This document shows positions 61,169 to 64,000 of a stretch of DNA of 64,000 nucleotides, piece after piece. Both the position numbers and the translations under genes were made by a program. Within the stretch, counting starts at the first letter, position 1, and every line of letters begins with the position of its first letter. The notes below the pieces were generated by a model. That model saw only the letters and a program-made list of their open reading frames with translations, did no database searches and had not been told where the DNA came from. The stretch comes from Parerythrobacter aestuarii. Its GTDB lineage: Bacteria; Pseudomonadota; Alphaproteobacteria; Sphingomonadales; Sphingomonadaceae. Location of the stretch: assembly GCF_030140925.1 (NCBI RefSeq), contig NZ_JARBWD010000001.1:2108001-2172000 (forward strand), in the 5' to 3' direction.

Positions 61169-63973
61169 TCAGCTTGGCGGCAACAGGTTCCAGAGCTTGT
61201 ACTCGGTCTCGCTCACTGGTCGCATGGCCAGGCCGGCATCGACGTCTTCCTTGCCCTTGGCATCGCCCATCGCCAGCCGGATCAGCCCGCGCAGGTAGCG
61301 CGAGCCGGCCATCGCCGGAGACAGTGCCAGCGCGGCATCGACATCGGCCAGCGCCTTGTCCAGTTCGCCGACCCGGTAATAGGCCAGAGCCCGGCTATCG
61401 AGCGAGGAAGCAGGGCTGCCCGACGATTCGACCGCGTCGGTGCAGATGTCGAGCACGCCATCGTCGACATCATCGAAGATCGCCGCTTGCCAGCAGGCCG
61501 TGTTGAGCAGCCAGGTCTCGTCTGGCTCAAGCAGGATCGTCTCTTCCAGCAAGGCCGAGCCTTCGTCGCGCTTGCCGGCATAGGACAGCGCATAGCTCAG
61601 CGTTTCGGCGGCATTGGCTTCCTCGGCAAACGCCTCATATTCCTCGGCCACGGCGATAGCTTCGTCGTGGCGACCCAGATAGGCAAGGATCTCCATCTGC
61701 ATGTAGAGCGTGTCGCCGTTGCCGGTCAGCTCTTCGACCTGGCGATAGTCATCCAGCGCCGCTTCCAGCCGGCCCAGCAGGTAGTTGTTGGCAGCGCGCT
61801 CTTCGAGATACACGCTCGAAGCTTCTTCGTCATTGGCCCGGGTGTAATCGGCCACTGCCCCGGCGTAATCATACACGCTGCGACGGAACGCACCCCGCAA
61901 GGCATAGGCTGCGGCAATGCCTTCATCGAGCTCGATTGACCGGTCGATGACCCTGTCGAGGGACTGTTCGATGGGTTCCAGCAGCTTGCGATCCTTGCCG
62001 AAGTACTGCCACCGTTCGCGTGCATCGGTGTTGGCCCTGAGACGCGGGAGGTTGCGGGTCAGCCGGGCCGCAGCGATCTTCTCCGCCCGGATCCGGTCAG
62101 CCGGGATTTCGCGCTCGACCGTACGGTAGGACTGTTCCAGCCTGAGGACGTCCCCGTCGAGGGTCGCGACCGATTCGACCCGCGCCCCGGCGGCGACCTG
62201 ATCGATCGAATCCTCACCGCGCATGGAGATCCCGTCGCCATCGTGCGGCAGCAGGATCGTGGTTTCGCTGCGCGAGTAGGAAGGTCCATAAACGGCCAGC
62301 GGAAGCTCCTTCCATTCAGCCCGGGCCCGATCGGCAGATACCGACAGGCTGGACAGCACCTGCGCCGGGACGGTCGATTCGGAATAGCCACGCTTGCGAT
62401 CCCAACCCGACCAGATCACGCCCTTGGCGGTAACGGTCGCGACCGACAGCTCCTTGTCGTAAGTGACATCGGCTTCGATCACATTGGCTTCGCCGAGCGC
62501 GCCGGCAACAGCTGCATCGAGCGATTGCTGACGCATCTTCTCGTTGGCTTTCAGCACCAGTTCCCACTGGCTGGCAGCAGCGCCGCGGGTTTCGATCGTA
62601 ACGTCGAACAACCCGGGCAGGAACAGACCGGCGCTCTGGTCGACTTTCAGCGAAACCAGCTGGTCCGGCAACGCCTTGGGACGTTCGGCCATATCGATCA
62701 GCTCCGCGCCCTTTTCGCCGATCGGCAGCGCGAAATAGAACCGCGGCACGTCGGCGATATTTTCCAGCCGTGTGCCGGCGCTGGTCCCGTCGAGCCAGTA
62801 GGTCTCCCCATCGATTTGCGCTCGCACGATGACATGATCGAAATTGCCCGCCAGCGGCAGCAGGACGGAAACGGTATCGCCGCCTGAGCTCTTTACCAGC
62901 ACAGGATCGGCCTCGATCCCCATTTCATGCAGCATCGCCAGCAGCAGCAAGGTCTTCGCCTTGCAATCGCCATAGCGTTGCTCCCACGTCTCTGCCGGGC
63001 TTTGCGGCAGATAGTTGCCGCCATCGAGACCATTGAGAAGATAGCTGATCTCATCCTGCACCAGCTTGGTCGCAGCAGCAGCGCGAGCCAGCGGCGTATC
63101 ATGCTCGGCCATGATCCTCGCAACCTGCGCGGCAATCTCGCCTTCCGGATCAATCGTACCGGTAGTCGCATAGTACGGGGCCATCACCCGCGAGAGATCG
63201 GCGTATCCGTCAAGATTGGTTGCTTGCACGAGCGGCGGCAGCCGGAAGCGCGCCGGCGCATCGGAGGGTTTGTCTTTCTGTTCTGCTAGCGGCAGGTCGA
63301 TGGTTAGCTTGTAGTAGCCATCTTCGAGCACCGGTTCAGGGGTCGGGAGTTCACCCTGCGTCGCCCAGACGATGTCTTCATCCTCAGGCCAAGAGATCGA
63401 CACGGCAGCCTTGCCGACCGGCAGGTCCCCGGCGAGCAGCCGCTCGGTGAATTGCATCTTGTCGCCCAGCGCCTGGTCGGACAGTGTCACAGAATAGGCC
63501 AGCCTGACAATGTCACCGACCCGCGCACCGGGCAGGTTGATGGTTGCCGTCAGCTGCCCGTCGACCATCCGCCGCTCCAGCCGCCTTTCGCGCCGAATGA
63601 CCTCGAATTTCGCTCCATCCGCAATCAGGTCGATGGTTCCGCCATCGCGAACCAGCTCCAGCCGGTGCACGATCAGATCGCCCTTGTCAGGCAGCCAATT
63701 GGCACTGAGCGTGCCGAACTGCGTCAGCATTTGAGGTGTGCTCAGGCTGAGCACTGCGTCCTGATACCGCCACACCCTGCCATCTTCGAGCCGCGCCTGC
63801 TTGTCAGCCAGTACGACCGGGAATTCCGCGTCGGCAGGCATTTCCGGTAGCGCAGCAATCTCCACCCATTCCGGAGCCGGCTCGTAGAGCACTTCTTCCC
63901 CGGCCTGCACCGGCTGCGCAAGCAGTACCGTCGGAACAATGATCGGTGCCGCAAAGCAAAAATAGCGATTCAT
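61169..63973 (-). CDS. DUF3857/transglutaminase-like protein with TPR region
   Basis: A 934-residue exported protein (signal about 1-24, PVQA/G). Residues about 60-220 are DUF3857; about 285-400 a transglutaminase-like domain with Cys337 (RYGDCKAKT), His380 (FDHVIV) and Asp395 (WLDGT), so the triad is intact; from about 690 to the end there are TPR-like helices. Family members are common in Sphingomonadales and Bacteroidetes, role unknown; peptide cross-linking or cleavage in the periplasm is possible. ATG at 63973 is 27 bases from the window end, so the promoter is outside. Confidence 0.85.
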   Translation of the reverse strand: MNRYFCFAAPIIVPTVLLAQPVQAGEEVLYEPAPEWVEIAALPEMPADAEFPVVLADKQARLEDGRVWRYQDAVLSLSTPQMLTQFGTLSANWLPDKGDLIVHRLELVRDGGTIDLIADGAKFEVIRRERRLERRMVDGQLTATINLPGARVGDIVRLAYSVTLSDQALGDKMQFTERLLAGDLPVGKAAVSISWPEDEDIVWATQGELPTPEPVLEDGYYKLTIDLPLAEQKDKPSDAPARFRLPPLVQATNLDGYADLSRVMAPYYATTGTIDPEGEIAAQVARIMAEHDTPLARAAAATKLVQDEISYLLNGLDGGNYLPQSPAETWEQRYGDCKAKTLLLLAMLHEMGIEADPVLVKSSGGDTVSVLLPLAGNFDHVIVRAQIDGETYWLDGTSAGTRLENIADVPRFYFALPIGEKGAELIDMAERPKALPDQLVSLKVDQSAGLFLPGLFDVTIETRGAAASQWELVLKANEKMRQQSLDAAVAGALGEANVIEADVTYDKELSVATVTAKGVIWSGWDRKRGYSESTVPAQVLSSLSVSADRARAEWKELPLAVYGPSYSRSETTILLPHDGDGISMRGEDSIDQVAAGARVESVATLDGDVLRLEQSYRTVEREIPADRIRAEKIAAARLTRNLPRLRANTDARERWQYFGKDRKLLEPIEQSLDRVIDRSIELDEGIAAAYALRGAFRRSVYDYAGAVADYTRANDEEASSVYLEERAANNYLLGRLEAALDDYRQVEELTGNGDTLYMQMEILAYLGRHDEAIAVAEEYEAFAEEANAAETLSYALSYAGKRDEGSALLEETILLEPDETWLLNTACWQAAIFDDVDDGVLDICTDAVESSGSPASSLDSRALAYYRVGELDKALADVDAALALSPAMAGSRYLRGLIRLAMGDAKGKEDVDAGLAMRPVSETEYKLWNLLPPS

Positions 63974-64000
63974 CAAAGTACTACCCCTGAGCCCAATTTC

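Overview
This 64 kb stretch looks like chromosome from an alphaproteobacterium of the order Sphingomonadales, most likely the Erythrobacteraceae. That is a judgement from the gene families, the high G+C content, the split F0 ATP synthase operon with two b-type subunits, a FYDLN-type acidic protein, and the intergenic repeats. It is almost entirely ordinary core chromosome: densely packed genes, many start/stop overlaps on the same strand, and no gap between genes over 300 bases. I saw no prophage, IS transposase, CRISPR array, rRNA operon or replication origin.

Layout. 1-9.6 kb: the tail of a ferredoxin-NADP reductase, a medium-chain-type polyhydroxyalkanoate pair (synthase phaC, depolymerase phaZ), an MFS transporter, and a catabolic-looking group (epoxide-hydrolase-like enzyme, D-aminoacylase-type amidohydrolase, MDR oxidoreductase, DUF2855). 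9.7-17.2 kb: dnaN, fabG/fabD, a peptidoglycan-recycling-like pair (S66 carboxypeptidase and Mur ligase), GST, DUF808. 17.3-22.9 kb: rpsF-rpsR-rplI, AMP nucleosidase, a small exported protein coupled to a chemoreceptor, an SDR. 22.9-30.2 kb (minus strand): beta-propeller lipoprotein, RimB-like aspartic protease, RimK and a lipoprotein in one overlapping operon; then a TonB-like protein, an ACE-type M2 peptidase, a membrane protein and a hydrolase. 30.3-33.4 kb: marR-emrA-emrB efflux operon with a palindromic operator candidate. 33.4-40.9 kb: envelope and hypothetical genes, asd, a GETH-motif secreted protein and an S9 peptidase. 41.0-46.9 kb (minus): the translation operon ffh-rpsP-rimM-trmD-rplS, interrupted by three foreign-looking genes including a nitrilase. 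47-53.6 kb: tRNA-Ala, FYDLN protein, aroA-cmk-rpsA, gloB, an MDR enzyme. 53.7-60.4 kb (minus): the F0 genes atpI-B-E-F'-F and the outer-membrane lipid transport genes ydbH-ynbE-ydbL. 60.4-64 kb: radC and a large DUF3857/transglutaminase/TPR protein.

The most unusual signal is a set of short paired-hairpin repeats of at least five families (8.4, 14.0, 22.9, 40.9, 42.0, 44.7, 51.8 and 53.7 kb). In several families the stems differ between copies yet stay paired, which points to selection on the hairpin. One copy sits in frame inside trmD, adding about 26 codons to an essential tRNA methyltransferase; another supplies the stop codon of a lipoprotein gene. Second in interest are the RimK/RimB operon with its lipoproteins, and the small exported protein translationally coupled to a chemoreceptor that has no periplasmic ligand domain.
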